Shown here piece by piece: positions 33,070-41,450 of a stretch of DNA of 64,000 nt. The notes beneath the pieces were generated by a model. That model saw only the letters and a list, made by a program, of their open reading frames with translations. It was not told the DNA's origin and made no database searches. The DNA comes from Flavobacteriales bacterium. Lineage in GTDB: Bacteria > Bacteroidota > Bacteroidia > Flavobacteriales_F > PHOS-HE28. The first letter of the stretch is position 1. Each line of letters starts with the position of its first letter. The stretch covers positions 992,001 through 1,056,000 of the forward strand of contig CP065018.1 in NCBI GenBank assembly GCA_016700415.1, read 5' to 3'. A program made the position numbers and the translations under genes.

Positions 33070-35103
33070 TTATCGCAGCCTCCGCTTATCGATCAGTTTC
33101 CGCATGGCGAAGAGTTCGTCGCGCAACTGGGCCGCGGAGGCGAAATCCAGTTCCTTGGCGGCTTTCTTCATCTGTGACTCCAGCAGCGCCGCGTTCTTTT
33201 CGAGCTGTTCGATCGGCATGTAGGCCACCACGGGATCCGCCGCAAGGCTCATGCCTTCCGGCTCCACGTAAGCCCTGCGTCCGCTGCCGTCCCCTGCGTC
33301 GATCACGGCGGTCTGCTGCATCACCGAGGCCCGGTCGCGCTTGATCTGCGTGGGCGTGATGCCGTGTTCTTCGTTGTAGGCCATCTGCTTCTCGCGTCGC
33401 CGGTCGGTCTCCTCCATGGTGCGCCGCATGCTGTCCGTGATCTTGTCCGCGTAGAAGATCACCCGGCCGTTGAGGTTCCGGGCGGCGCGGCCTGCGGTCT
33501 GCGTGAGGGAACGGTTGCTGCGGAGGAATCCTTCCTTGTCCGCGTCCAGCACGGCCACCAAGGAGACCTCCGGCAGGTCCAGGCCTTCACGCAGCAGGTT
33601 CACGCCGACGAGCACATCGAACAGGCCGAGGCGCAGTTGGCGCAGGATCTCGATGCGGTCCAAGGTCTCCACGTCGCTGTGGATGTACTTGCACTTCACG
33701 CCGTTCTTCCCGAGGAATTCCGCGAGTTCTTCGGCCATGCGTTTGGTGAGCGTGGTCACCAGAACCCGTTCGTCCTTTGCGCTGCGCTCGCGGATCTCGT
33801 AGAGCAGGTCGTCGATCTGGTCCTTGCTGGGGCGCACGTCGATCGGCGGGTCCAGCAAGCCGGTGGGGCGCACCACCTGCTCCACCACGATGCCCTCGCT
33901 CCGTTCCAGCTCGAAGTCGGCAGGTGTGGCGCTCACGAATACGGTCTGGCCGATCATGCTGTCGAACTCTTCGAACTTCAGCGGTCGGTTGTCCATCGCG
34001 CTGGGCAGGCGGAAGCCGTATTCCACGAGGTTCTTCTTGCGGCTGCGGTCCCCGCCGTACATGGCGCCGATCTGGCTCACCGTCACATGGCTCTCATCGA
34101 TCACCATGAGGAAATCCTCCGGGAAATAGTCCAGCAGACAGAAGGGGCGCTGCCCTTGCTGGCGGCGGTCGAAATAGCGGCTGTAGTTCTCGATGCCGCT
34201 GCAATAGCCCAGCTCGCGCATCATCTCCAGGTCGTAGTTCACGCGCTCCTCCAGCCGCTTCGCTTCAAGGTGCTTCCCGATCTCCTTGAAGAAATCCACC
34301 TGCTTAACCATGTCCTCCTGGATGGAAGCGATGGCATCGTTCAAGGTCTCCTTGCTGGTGACGAAGATGTTGGCCGGGTAGATCGGCGATTCGTCGAGCG
34401 TCTCCAGCGTTTTGCCGTTCTCAATGCTGAAGCGTTCGATCTTTTCGATCTCGTCGCCCCAGAAGTGGATGCGCATGCCCTCGTCGGCATAGGCGAGATA
34501 GACCTCCACCACGTCGCCCCGCACACGGAAGTTGCCACGCGTCGGGTCGATGTCGCGGCGGCTGTACAGTGCGGAGACGAACTGGTGCAGCAGCGCGTTC
34601 CGCGAGATCTTCTGGCCCTTCTTCACATGCACCACGGTCTTGTGGAATTCCGCCGGGTTGCCAATGCCGTAGATGCAGCTCACGCTGGCCACCACGATCA
34701 CATTGCGGCGACCGCTCAACAGCGCACTGGTGGTCGCCAAGCGCAGCTTCTCGATCTCCGAGTTGATCGAGAGGTCCTTCTCGATGTAGGTGTTCGTTAC
34801 CGGCAGGTAGGCCTCCGGCTGGTAGTAGTCATAGTAGCTCACGAAGTACTCCACACGGTCGTTCGGGAAGAAGTGCTTGAACTCGCCGTAGAGCTGCGCC
34901 GCCAAGGTCTTGTTGTGACTGAGGATCAGCGTGGGCCGGTCCAGCTGCGCGATCATGTTCGCGATGGTGAAGGTCTTCCCCGAGCCGGTGACGCCCAGCA
35001 ATGTCTGGTACTGCACGCCTTCGCGGGCGCTCTCCACCAGCTGGTGGATCGCCTCGGGCTGGTCGCCGGTGGGCGTGAATTCGGAGATGAGCTCGAAGGG
35101 CAT
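33070..35103 (-). CDS. uvrB: Excinuclease ABC subunit B
   Basis: A 677-residue helicase-like subunit of nucleotide excision repair that receives damaged DNA from UvrA and recruits UvrC. It has the Walker A site GVTGSGKT (residues 37-44), the beta-hairpin SYYDYYQPEAYLP, DESH around residue 340, helicase motif VLVGVNLLREGLDLPEV, the QTAGRAARN motif and the C-terminal UVR motif for UvrC. Length is normal. A -7 box (TAAATTTG) lies 13 bases upstream. Just downstream is a second copy of its last codons. Confidence 0.97.
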   Translation of the reverse strand: MPFELISEFTPTGDQPEAIHQLVESAREGVQYQTLLGVTGSGKTFTIANMIAQLDRPTLILSHNKTLAAQLYGEFKHFFPNDRVEYFVSYYDYYQPEAYLPVTNTYIEKDLSINSEIEKLRLATTSALLSGRRNVIVVASVSCIYGIGNPAEFHKTVVHVKKGQKISRNALLHQFVSALYSRRDIDPTRGNFRVRGDVVEVYLAYADEGMRIHFWGDEIEKIERFSIENGKTLETLDESPIYPANIFVTSKETLNDAIASIQEDMVKQVDFFKEIGKHLEAKRLEERVNYDLEMMRELGYCSGIENYSRYFDRRQQGQRPFCLLDYFPEDFLMVIDESHVTVSQIGAMYGGDRSRKKNLVEYGFRLPSAMDNRPLKFEEFDSMIGQTVFVSATPADFELERSEGIVVEQVVRPTGLLDPPIDVRPSKDQIDDLLYEIRERSAKDERVLVTTLTKRMAEELAEFLGKNGVKCKYIHSDVETLDRIEILRQLRLGLFDVLVGVNLLREGLDLPEVSLVAVLDADKEGFLRSNRSLTQTAGRAARNLNGRVIFYADKITDSMRRTMEETDRRREKQMAYNEEHGITPTQIKRDRASVMQQTAVIDAGDGSGRRAYVEPEGMSLAADPVVAYMPIEQLEKNAALLESQMKKAAKELDFASAAQLRDELFAMRKLIDKRRLR

Positions 35104-35116
35104 GGGGAAAGGGTTG

Positions 35117-35124
35117 CAAATTTA
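35117..35124 (-). promoter_or_regulatory. -7 box of uvrB
   Basis: TAAATTTG on the minus strand is an exact TAnnTTTG, 13 bases before the uvrB ATG. Confidence 0.5.
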
Positions 35125-35153
35125 ACCCTTGGAGATCGGCTGACCGTATGCCC

Positions 35154-35187
35154 GAACTTGCAGGAGCGTAGAGGCTCCTACAAGTTC
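35154..35187. repeat. Long hairpin upstream of uvrB
   Basis: GAACTTGCAGGAGC and GCTCCTACAAGTTC pair at 13 of 14 positions around a six-base loop. It lies between divergent uvrB and a lipoprotein gene, so it is probably a dispersed palindromic repeat rather than a terminator. Confidence 0.7.
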
Positions 35188-35269
35188 AGGGCTGTCCCAA
35201 TGGGATGATGTGGCGAAGTTCTGTTACGAACGGCAACCGGCCCCTTGATCGATCATAGCTTGCACGCAG

Positions 35270-36601
35270 ATGACCACATCATTCTTGAAGAATTTGGGAG
35301 CGGCGAGTTTGCTCCTGTTTGTCATATCGTGCCAGAACGCTGGATCAAAGGAGTTGGCAAAGGCAATGAACTACGACTTCCCCATCACCAACCTCTCGGA
35401 CAGCGCCTATCCGGACGATCCGGACATCGGCCACCGGGCGAGCGGATATGCGGAACCCTATTTCAGCACGGGCGAGATCCAAGCCCGCGACAGCTCGTGG
35501 TCCATCGCTTTCCATGGGCTTAACGGGGACACTGTGACCATCGGGCACCTGCGGTTCGACCAGTTCATCCCCACGTTGCCGAACACGATCAAGGAAGACC
35601 CTTACCTGAGCCTGCTATCGCTGGTGAACCAGGAATGGAACAGGAACCAAGTGCGCTTCGGGGGAAAGGAATTCACCTCGACCAACAAAGCCATCGTGCG
35701 GGTTGATCTGGCGCGGAATTGCCTTAACGCCTACTTGTGGGAAGTGATCCTGTACGCGGATCAAGATGGCGAACAACTGCCCTTGGCACACGGTTGGTTC
35801 AACTTCCCGAAGCCGCTCTATGCCGAATTTTTCCAACGGTTCAACGGAGTTCCTTTCAGCACGTATGCGAAGTCGTTGGAGAATTGGGTCGATCCGCCTT
35901 CGAAGCCAGTGGACCTGGCTTTGCTCCGCACGGTGATCGACACCATGGGGACCACCTTCACGGATTCAAGCGATAGCATGTATCCGCTCGCCGGGGCGCG
36001 GAAAAAGAAGTTCAAGGAGATCATCCGGCCCTTCCCCTTCCGCACCATGCGCGACCTGCAAAGCGACAGCACGCAGTTCGCGACCTTTTCGCCACCCGGA
36101 ATGTACAACCGGAGCGATCCGCGGCATACGGAACTGGGGCGGTTATATCACCTTAAGAACATCATCGCATTGAATGTGAAGAGCCGGATCGACGGTGAAA
36201 CCTTGCAGGAACTGCAGCTCACCTTCCTGGACAGTTCCGGAACGCGGAAGACCCGGCTCATCATTGGCGGCATCGACCTCGCGTCCATGCCGGAACTCAC
36301 GACCGCAAATGCCAACAACGGCTGGAAGGCGCCCATGGGATTCTCCACCCATACCTTTTACGAGACCTACGCAGAGCACGAACAATGCCGAACGGCCACC
36401 AACCCGTACTACGCCTTCATCGCCGATGCGGACGGCAATTGGTTGGACAGCCATAAGATCGGTGTGGACGGCCCCTTGATGCACTTCTCGGATACCGGCC
36501 ACAAAGAGCTGGAGGTTTGGTTGCTCTCTTTCGAACGGCATGCGTTGATAGCCCATTTTGACATCCGCTTCGATCGGTCTCCAGCTCTTCCGGCTTCGTA
36601 G
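35270..36601 (+). CDS. Hypothetical lipoprotein
   Basis: A 443-residue protein with a lipoprotein leader (LGAASLLLFVISCQ). The mature part is soluble and rich in aromatic and charged residues, with segments such as ARNCLNAYLWEVILY and GWKAPMGFSTHTFY, but I recognise no family or active site. It has no internal repeats. It is divergent from uvrB and followed 17 bp later by a very small gene. Similar large lipoproteins are common and uncharacterised in Bacteroidota. Confidence 0.75.
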   Translation: MTTSFLKNLGAASLLLFVISCQNAGSKELAKAMNYDFPITNLSDSAYPDDPDIGHRASGYAEPYFSTGEIQARDSSWSIAFHGLNGDTVTIGHLRFDQFIPTLPNTIKEDPYLSLLSLVNQEWNRNQVRFGGKEFTSTNKAIVRVDLARNCLNAYLWEVILYADQDGEQLPLAHGWFNFPKPLYAEFFQRFNGVPFSTYAKSLENWVDPPSKPVDLALLRTVIDTMGTTFTDSSDSMYPLAGARKKKFKEIIRPFPFRTMRDLQSDSTQFATFSPPGMYNRSDPRHTELGRLYHLKNIIALNVKSRIDGETLQELQLTFLDSSGTRKTRLIIGGIDLASMPELTTANANNGWKAPMGFSTHTFYETYAEHEQCRTATNPYYAFIADADGNWLDSHKIGVDGPLMHFSDTGHKELEVWLLSFERHALIAHFDIRFDRSPALPAS

Positions 36602-36606
36602 CCGCT

Positions 36607-36614
36607 TATCTTCA
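36607..36614 (+). promoter_or_regulatory. -7-like box 4 bases before the 53-residue gene
   Basis: TATCTTCA ends 4 bases before the ATG at 36619, the recurrent spacing in this window. Confidence 0.35.
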
Positions 36615-36618
36615 CGCC

Positions 36619-36780
36619 ATGTTCCTCAAGCGCATCCTCTACTACCTGAACCCGGCGACGCTCTTCGGCAGGTCCGAGAACAACGTGAACCTGCGCTTCA
36701 TGCACGGCATCAACCGCATCAGCATCCTGATGTTCTTAGCGTGCTTGGTGGTGCTGGGGCTGCGGGCTTTCCTGCGGTAA
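36619..36780 (+). CDS. Small membrane protein (DUF6728-like)
   Basis: A 53-residue protein with a basic N-terminal stretch (MFLKRILYYLNPATLFG), the conserved-looking NVNLRFMHGINRIS and a single hydrophobic helix (ILMFLACLVVLGLRAFL). The text NLRFMHGINRISILMF recurs in tiny Bacteroidota proteins of unknown function; I believe the family is DUF6728 but cannot check. It is shorter than most gene finders accept. It follows a lipoprotein gene by 17 bp but has its own promoter-like box. Confidence 0.75.
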   Translation: MFLKRILYYLNPATLFGRSENNVNLRFMHGINRISILMFLACLVVLGLRAFLR

Positions 36781-37006
36781 GGGGCGTGGCTGCGGTGAAT
36801 TCAGGAACGGTCCGTACAGGGCCAGATGCCCATTCCTCTATGGCCTTTGGGACTTTAGCATCAGTGGTCGATGACACTGTATCCGGATGGTGCCGGCTTT
36901 GCGGGAAGCTGACCGGACCGATCACAGGGATTCCATGTGCCCTCCTCATAGCCCGGATCCGGTAGAAAGCCGATAAACAAGGCAAAGGCTTCGATCTTTG
37001 TGCGCT

Positions 37007-37627
37007 ATGGACCCGGCCCCGCTCTTTTCAGCATTCTACTTCGGTACCGTGGATCATTACCGCTTGATCGCGGGGAGCAAGCGTATCCTGATCGATGTGG
37101 GCGAGCACTATGAACGCCAGAGCTACCGGAACCGCACGGGTATCATCGGGCCGAACGGGCGGCAGGACCTGCTGGTATCGATCGATCGGCGCAGCGGGGA
37201 AAAGATGCCGATGCGCACGGTCGGGCTTTCCTATGCGGAGCATTGGAACCTACAACACGTGCAGGCCATCCGGAGCGCCTACGGCCAAACACCGTGGTTC
37301 ATCCACTACATGCCCGATGTGGAGGAACTGCTCGTGAAGCGCTATGACAAGCTGATCGACCTTGACTTGGCCACGATGCACTTGGCGCTGAAATGGCTTC
37401 GGCTGCCGGTCGAGCTCGATGTGCAAGAGACATTCGTCGAGGACCTGACCGGCCTGGCGGACCATCGCAATGATCTTCATCCAAAGAAGCTATTACCCAT
37501 TGAAATGAAGGCCGTCCCGAACTACACGCAGGTCTTTGCGGACCGACATGGCTTCGTAGGCCGCCTGAGCATCCTGGACCTGGTGATGAACACAGGACCG
37601 GATGCGGGAGCGGTTTTGAAAAGTTGA
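37007..37627 (+). CDS. WbqC-like family protein
   Basis: A 206-residue protein of the WbqC-like family. Diagnostic parts are FSAFYFGTVDHYRLIAG, the motif IDVGEHYERQSYRNRTGI, IGPNGRQDLLVSID and the HVQAIRSAYGQTPWFIHYMPD helix. The family occurs in O-antigen clusters and as single genes in Bacteroidota; an amide- or glycan-related role is suspected but not shown. An upstream TTG codon three codons earlier is in frame, but the ATG at 37007 gives the better start. No polysaccharide genes surround it. Confidence 0.85.
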   Translation: MDPAPLFSAFYFGTVDHYRLIAGSKRILIDVGEHYERQSYRNRTGIIGPNGRQDLLVSIDRRSGEKMPMRTVGLSYAEHWNLQHVQAIRSAYGQTPWFIHYMPDVEELLVKRYDKLIDLDLATMHLALKWLRLPVELDVQETFVEDLTGLADHRNDLHPKKLLPIEMKAVPNYTQVFADRHGFVGRLSILDLVMNTGPDAGAVLKS

Positions 37628-37734
37628 AAAGCTGAACCTGAAAAGCTGAAAAAGGACGAACAAGGTCGCAGTCGGCAGCAGCAGTTGGCAGTGGCAGTAA
37701 GCAGCCGTCCTATCACCTACCACCTACAACCTCC
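37628..37734. repeat. Short simple repeats between convergent genes
   Basis: The space contains two CTGAAAAGCTGAA-like units, GCAGTTGGCAGTGGCAG units and ACCTACCACCTACAACCT units. Such strings recur in other spaces of the window (18360, 22660). No gene is visible. Confidence 0.6.
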
Positions 37735-39906
37735 TTACTCCACGCTGAACACGGAATCGGCAATGCCTTGGTTCACGCTGATCTTTGTAGCGGTCAAGGT
37801 CATGTCCATGCCTCCCTTCTGCTTGAGGGTGTGCGGGAACAACACGCCGCCTTCCGGTGCGTAATCGGCATAGTCGGTGATCACTTGGAAGCCACCGGCA
37901 CCTTCCTGAGATTGGAACTCCTTCTTGCGGATCTTCAAGCCGGAGGTGGTGTCGTAGTACTCATCGAACTGCCCACCGGCCAGCGTTTTCACGTTGAGGC
38001 GGTAGGCTTTCGCTCCATCGATGTCCACGATGCCCATCAGCTTGGCGACCTGCTCCATTTCGGCATAGTGCAGCTCCGGGAAGGCATACGCACTACCGCG
38101 CACCTCATCGAGGTCGGTATCGATCAGCTCCTTTTCGCCCCCCATGCCGCTCACCTTGCCCCGTTCCCCGTCGAACACAAGCTTCTGGAGGAGCATTTCG
38201 CCCATCTTCATTTCCATGGCATACTTGTTCGGCACTTTGTTGTATTCGGTCATCGTGGCGTCCATGCCTTGCACCTTGGTGGTGTATTCCTTCTTGAGGT
38301 CTTTCACCTTCTCCACGGCCTTGCCACCGATCGCCTTGATATAAGCGTCCATAACAACCTGTGCGGTCATGCCTGCCGGTGCCGGTGTGGCCCCTTCGGT
38401 CCTGTCCTCGCGGACAATGTCCCCGTTGACGTCATACAGGAAAACACGTCCGATGGTGCTCAAGGGCTTCAGCTTTTCCGCCACCTGCTCCTTGTCGCCC
38501 ACCACGAGGATGGTCGCACTGTCGGGGTGCATGAAGCGCTCAGCGGCTTTTTGTACATCGGCCACGGTCACCTTGTCCAGGCGCTTCAGATAAGTCTCAT
38601 AGTGGTCTTCTGGCAGGTCGTTGAGGTATGTGTTCAGCGCGAAGCGCGCCACGGTGCGGGGATCTTCCAAGGCACGCGCAAAGCTGCCGGCCATGTTGTT
38701 CTTCGCCAAGGAAAGTTCATCCGCGGTCACGGGCGATGTGCGGATCTTGGTGATCTCGTCCATGATCTGTACCGCCGCGCTGTCGGTCACGTCGTTGCGC
38801 ACGCTGCAGCCTGCACTGAAGCTCCCGCACCAGCGGTCCGCATCGAGGCTTGAATAAGCCCCATAAGTGTAGCCTTTGTCCTCCCGCAGGTTCTGCATCA
38901 GGCGTGCGTTGAAGACACCGCCACCGAGGATGGTATTGAGCACCTGGGCCTGTGTGGCCATGGGGTCGTTCGGCTTCAGGTCTACGGGGAAGAGCACCTT
39001 GATCACGCTCTGCGCGCTCCCGGGGCGGTCCACGAAGGCCACACGCACATCCTTCGGCAGCCTTGGTTGTGCGCCCGCCGGTATGATGGGGCCAAGATCC
39101 TTTACCACGTCATGGCCCTGCTCGTCCTTGGTGACAGGCACCTCGGCGCCCTTCCACGTGCCGAAGTATTTCTTGGCCATGGCCTCTCCTTCCTTGGCGG
39201 TGATGTCGCCGACCAGTACCAGATAGCCCTGCTTAGGCTGGAAGAAGTACCGGTAGTATTGGTATACGTCGTCGCGGTCGGCCTTGCCCATGGTGGCCTC
39301 GGTGGTCACTTCCCCATGGGGATAGTTCTTGCCGAAGGTCAGTGCATGCCCTACCACGGAGGCGATCTGGTCCGGGTCGTCCGCGCGGGCACCGATCTGG
39401 GACATCATCCGGGTCTTCGCCTTCTCGAACTCGTCGTTGGGGAAGTTGGCACTGGAGACGACCTCGTACAGCAGGTCCATCACCTGCGTGAAGTTCCGCT
39501 TCAGGCTGCTGGCGTAGATACCGTCATTGGACCCGGCCAACTGGGCACCGAGCCCGTCCACCAGTTCATCGATCTGTTCCTTGCTGTGCCGTGCGGTCCC
39601 ACTGGTGAGGAGCTCGCCCACGAGGTCTTGGTAGCCTGCGATATCGCCCTGCATGATGGGCGGGATATCAAAGCGGACCTGGGCGGTGACGATGGGGATC
39701 TTATGGTTCTCCACGATGATCACGCGCATGCCGTTATCCAGCAAGAAGCTTTTGTGTTCGCCGAGATGTACCTCGGGTGCCGGTCCTGCCGGAGGAGCTT
39801 TTGTACGGTCCACTTGTGCGGTCATCACGGCCGGTGTAAGGAGGGTTGCGGCCAGCGCAAGGGTATGAAGCAAGGGGCTTTTCATGGTCTTCCGTTGGCG
39901 GTTCAT
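37735..39906 (-). CDS. M16 family protein, catalytically degenerate, with C-terminal lipoprotein-carrier-like domain
   Basis: A 723-residue secreted protein with a signal peptide (LLHTLALAATLLTPAVMTAQ). The two M16 halves are present, but the zinc motif HxxEH is replaced: where the partner has HFFEH, this one reads YQDLVGELL. The second half has the RAL/YT-like substrate-binding part (ITKIRTSPVTADELSLAKNN). The last 220 residues form a separate beta domain (MDAYIKAIGGKAVEKVKDLK) similar to LolA-like lipoprotein carriers. It should pair with the active M16 gene upstream, whose stop overlaps its ATG (ATGA), to make a heterodimeric periplasmic peptidase. Confidence 0.88.
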   Translation of the reverse strand: MNRQRKTMKSPLLHTLALAATLLTPAVMTAQVDRTKAPPAGPAPEVHLGEHKSFLLDNGMRVIIVENHKIPIVTAQVRFDIPPIMQGDIAGYQDLVGELLTSGTARHSKEQIDELVDGLGAQLAGSNDGIYASSLKRNFTQVMDLLYEVVSSANFPNDEFEKAKTRMMSQIGARADDPDQIASVVGHALTFGKNYPHGEVTTEATMGKADRDDVYQYYRYFFQPKQGYLVLVGDITAKEGEAMAKKYFGTWKGAEVPVTKDEQGHDVVKDLGPIIPAGAQPRLPKDVRVAFVDRPGSAQSVIKVLFPVDLKPNDPMATQAQVLNTILGGGVFNARLMQNLREDKGYTYGAYSSLDADRWCGSFSAGCSVRNDVTDSAAVQIMDEITKIRTSPVTADELSLAKNNMAGSFARALEDPRTVARFALNTYLNDLPEDHYETYLKRLDKVTVADVQKAAERFMHPDSATILVVGDKEQVAEKLKPLSTIGRVFLYDVNGDIVREDRTEGATPAPAGMTAQVVMDAYIKAIGGKAVEKVKDLKKEYTTKVQGMDATMTEYNKVPNKYAMEMKMGEMLLQKLVFDGERGKVSGMGGEKELIDTDLDEVRGSAYAFPELHYAEMEQVAKLMGIVDIDGAKAYRLNVKTLAGGQFDEYYDTTSGLKIRKKEFQSQEGAGGFQVITDYADYAPEGGVLFPHTLKQKGGMDMTLTATKISVNQGIADSVFSVE

Positions 39907-41222
39907 TTCTTCTGGTTCATGGGCAGGTAGTACAGCACCACCCGGTTCTCTGGGACGAAATATTTGCGGGCGACCCGTTGCAGATCGGCGGCGGTGACGG
40001 CGAGGTACTGTTGCACCTCGGTGTTCACCTTGTCCGTTCCGCCCAGGAACGTGTATGCGTTGGCCAAGTTGTTGGCGATGCCGGCCACGCGGCTGTTGTC
40101 CGTGGCATGTTCGGTCTCGATCTGCACTTTCAGCTTTTCCAGCTCTGTCTCAGGCACCGGTTCATCCCGTACCGCGGCGAACTGGCGGTCCATGCTGGCC
40201 TCAAGGCTGTCCGGGGCCACTCCCATATTGGCCACGGCAAAGGCAATGGCCAAGCCGGGGTCTTCGAAAGGAAGGCTGAACGAACCCACGAAGACCGCCT
40301 TTTGCTCGGCGTCCTTCACATTCTTCACCAAGCGGCTGCTGTTGCCATTGCTCAGCAAGCGGTTGAGCATGTCCACGGCATAGAAATCGGAGGTTCCGAG
40401 GGCTGGTATCCGATAGGCCTGTACCACGGCGGGCAACTGGATCTTATCGAAGACCGTGTCCCGGACCTCCCCTTTCATCGACGGCTCAACCACCTTGTTG
40501 CGTGCGATCTCGCCGCCCTTGGGGATGCCTTCGAAATACTTCTTCAGATCCGTTGTGGCCTTCTTGGGGTCAAAATCGCCTGCCAGCACAAGCACGGCAT
40601 TATTGGGCACGTAGAAGGTCTTATAGAAATTCTTGTAGTCCTTCTCGGTCGCCGCGTTCAGGTCCTCCATGTAGCCGATGGTGGGCCACTGGTACGGATG
40701 TTCGGTGTATGCGCGCTTGAGCACTTCCGGAAGGATGCTCCCGTAGGGCTGGTTCTCATAGCGCTGGCGGCGCTCCTCCTTCACCACCTCACGTTGCGTT
40801 TCGATGCCCTTGTCCTCCACCTTGGCGTGCATCATGCGTTCGCTCTCAAGCCAAAGGCCCAGGTCCAATTGGTTGCTGGGCAGCACTTCGTAGTAGTAGG
40901 TGCGGTCCCCGGTGGTGTTGGCATTGAGCACACCGCCTGCCTTCTCCACGTATTTGGCGTATTCGCCGCGACCGATATTGTCCGATCCCTCAAAGAGCAG
41001 ATGCTCGAAGAAGTGCGCGAACCCACGGCGGTCCCGGGCTTCGTCCTTGCTGCCCACGTGGTACATCACGCCCACGGCCACGATGGGGGTGCTGTGGTCC
41101 TCGTGGAGGATGACGTGAAGGCCGTTGGGCAGGTCGAACTCGCTGAATTGGATATCGCGGGTCTGGGCCACGGCGGTGATGGATGCCATCGTACAGGCTG
41201 TTAGAGTGATGATCGTTCTCAT
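39903..41222 (-). CDS. M16 zinc metallopeptidase (active subunit)
   Basis: A 439-residue secreted peptidase with a signal peptide (MRTIITLTACTMASITAVAQ). The zinc motif HFFEHLLFEG (HxxEH) and the distal Glu within the NTTGDRTYYYEVLPSN to ESERM segment mark an active pitrilysin-type enzyme, and the C-terminal half has the usual noncatalytic M16 fold. It lies upstream of and overlaps the degenerate M16 gene, the common active/inactive pair that degrades peptides in the periplasm. Confidence 0.93.
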   Translation of the reverse strand: MRTIITLTACTMASITAVAQTRDIQFSEFDLPNGLHVILHEDHSTPIVAVGVMYHVGSKDEARDRRGFAHFFEHLLFEGSDNIGRGEYAKYVEKAGGVLNANTTGDRTYYYEVLPSNQLDLGLWLESERMMHAKVEDKGIETQREVVKEERRQRYENQPYGSILPEVLKRAYTEHPYQWPTIGYMEDLNAATEKDYKNFYKTFYVPNNAVLVLAGDFDPKKATTDLKKYFEGIPKGGEIARNKVVEPSMKGEVRDTVFDKIQLPAVVQAYRIPALGTSDFYAVDMLNRLLSNGNSSRLVKNVKDAEQKAVFVGSFSLPFEDPGLAIAFAVANMGVAPDSLEASMDRQFAAVRDEPVPETELEKLKVQIETEHATDNSRVAGIANNLANAYTFLGGTDKVNTEVQQYLAVTAADLQRVARKYFVPENRVVLYYLPMNQKK

Positions 41223-41450
41223 GCGGTTGTGCCTTGGTAGCGGGAAGGGGCTGCGAATGTATGATTCGTCGCCGATGGCGGACAGGCCCGTGGAGCAACG
41301 GCGAATGGGCGTGGTGAACGGTTTGATCTACTTCTCCTCGCTACCCTTCACATCATTTCCGTGAATTCCCCAGGCGATCACCAACTTCGCGGGCAATATC
41401 TTGCTGAACCCGCACCGATCGGCTTGCGTACAACGTGCCGCCTGCCCGGA

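Noticed and set aside
33060..33075. Tn5 mosaic-end sequence at the uvrB stop as proof of an adapter artefact
   Set aside because: Only 11 bases match and the adjoining bases differ, so chance is possible; kept only as a caution in the uvrB-tail finding.
33364..35208. 614-residue plus-strand open frame opposite uvrB
   Set aside because: Antisense shadow of uvrB with biased composition and no domain.
36719..36985. Minus-strand 88-residue frame between the small membrane protein and WbqC genes
   Set aside because: No recognisable domain, and it overlaps the end of the 53-residue gene; no promoter-like box.
39846..41204. Plus-strand open frame opposite the active M16 gene
   Set aside because: Antisense to an unmistakable HxxEH peptidase; no signal peptide or domain of its own.
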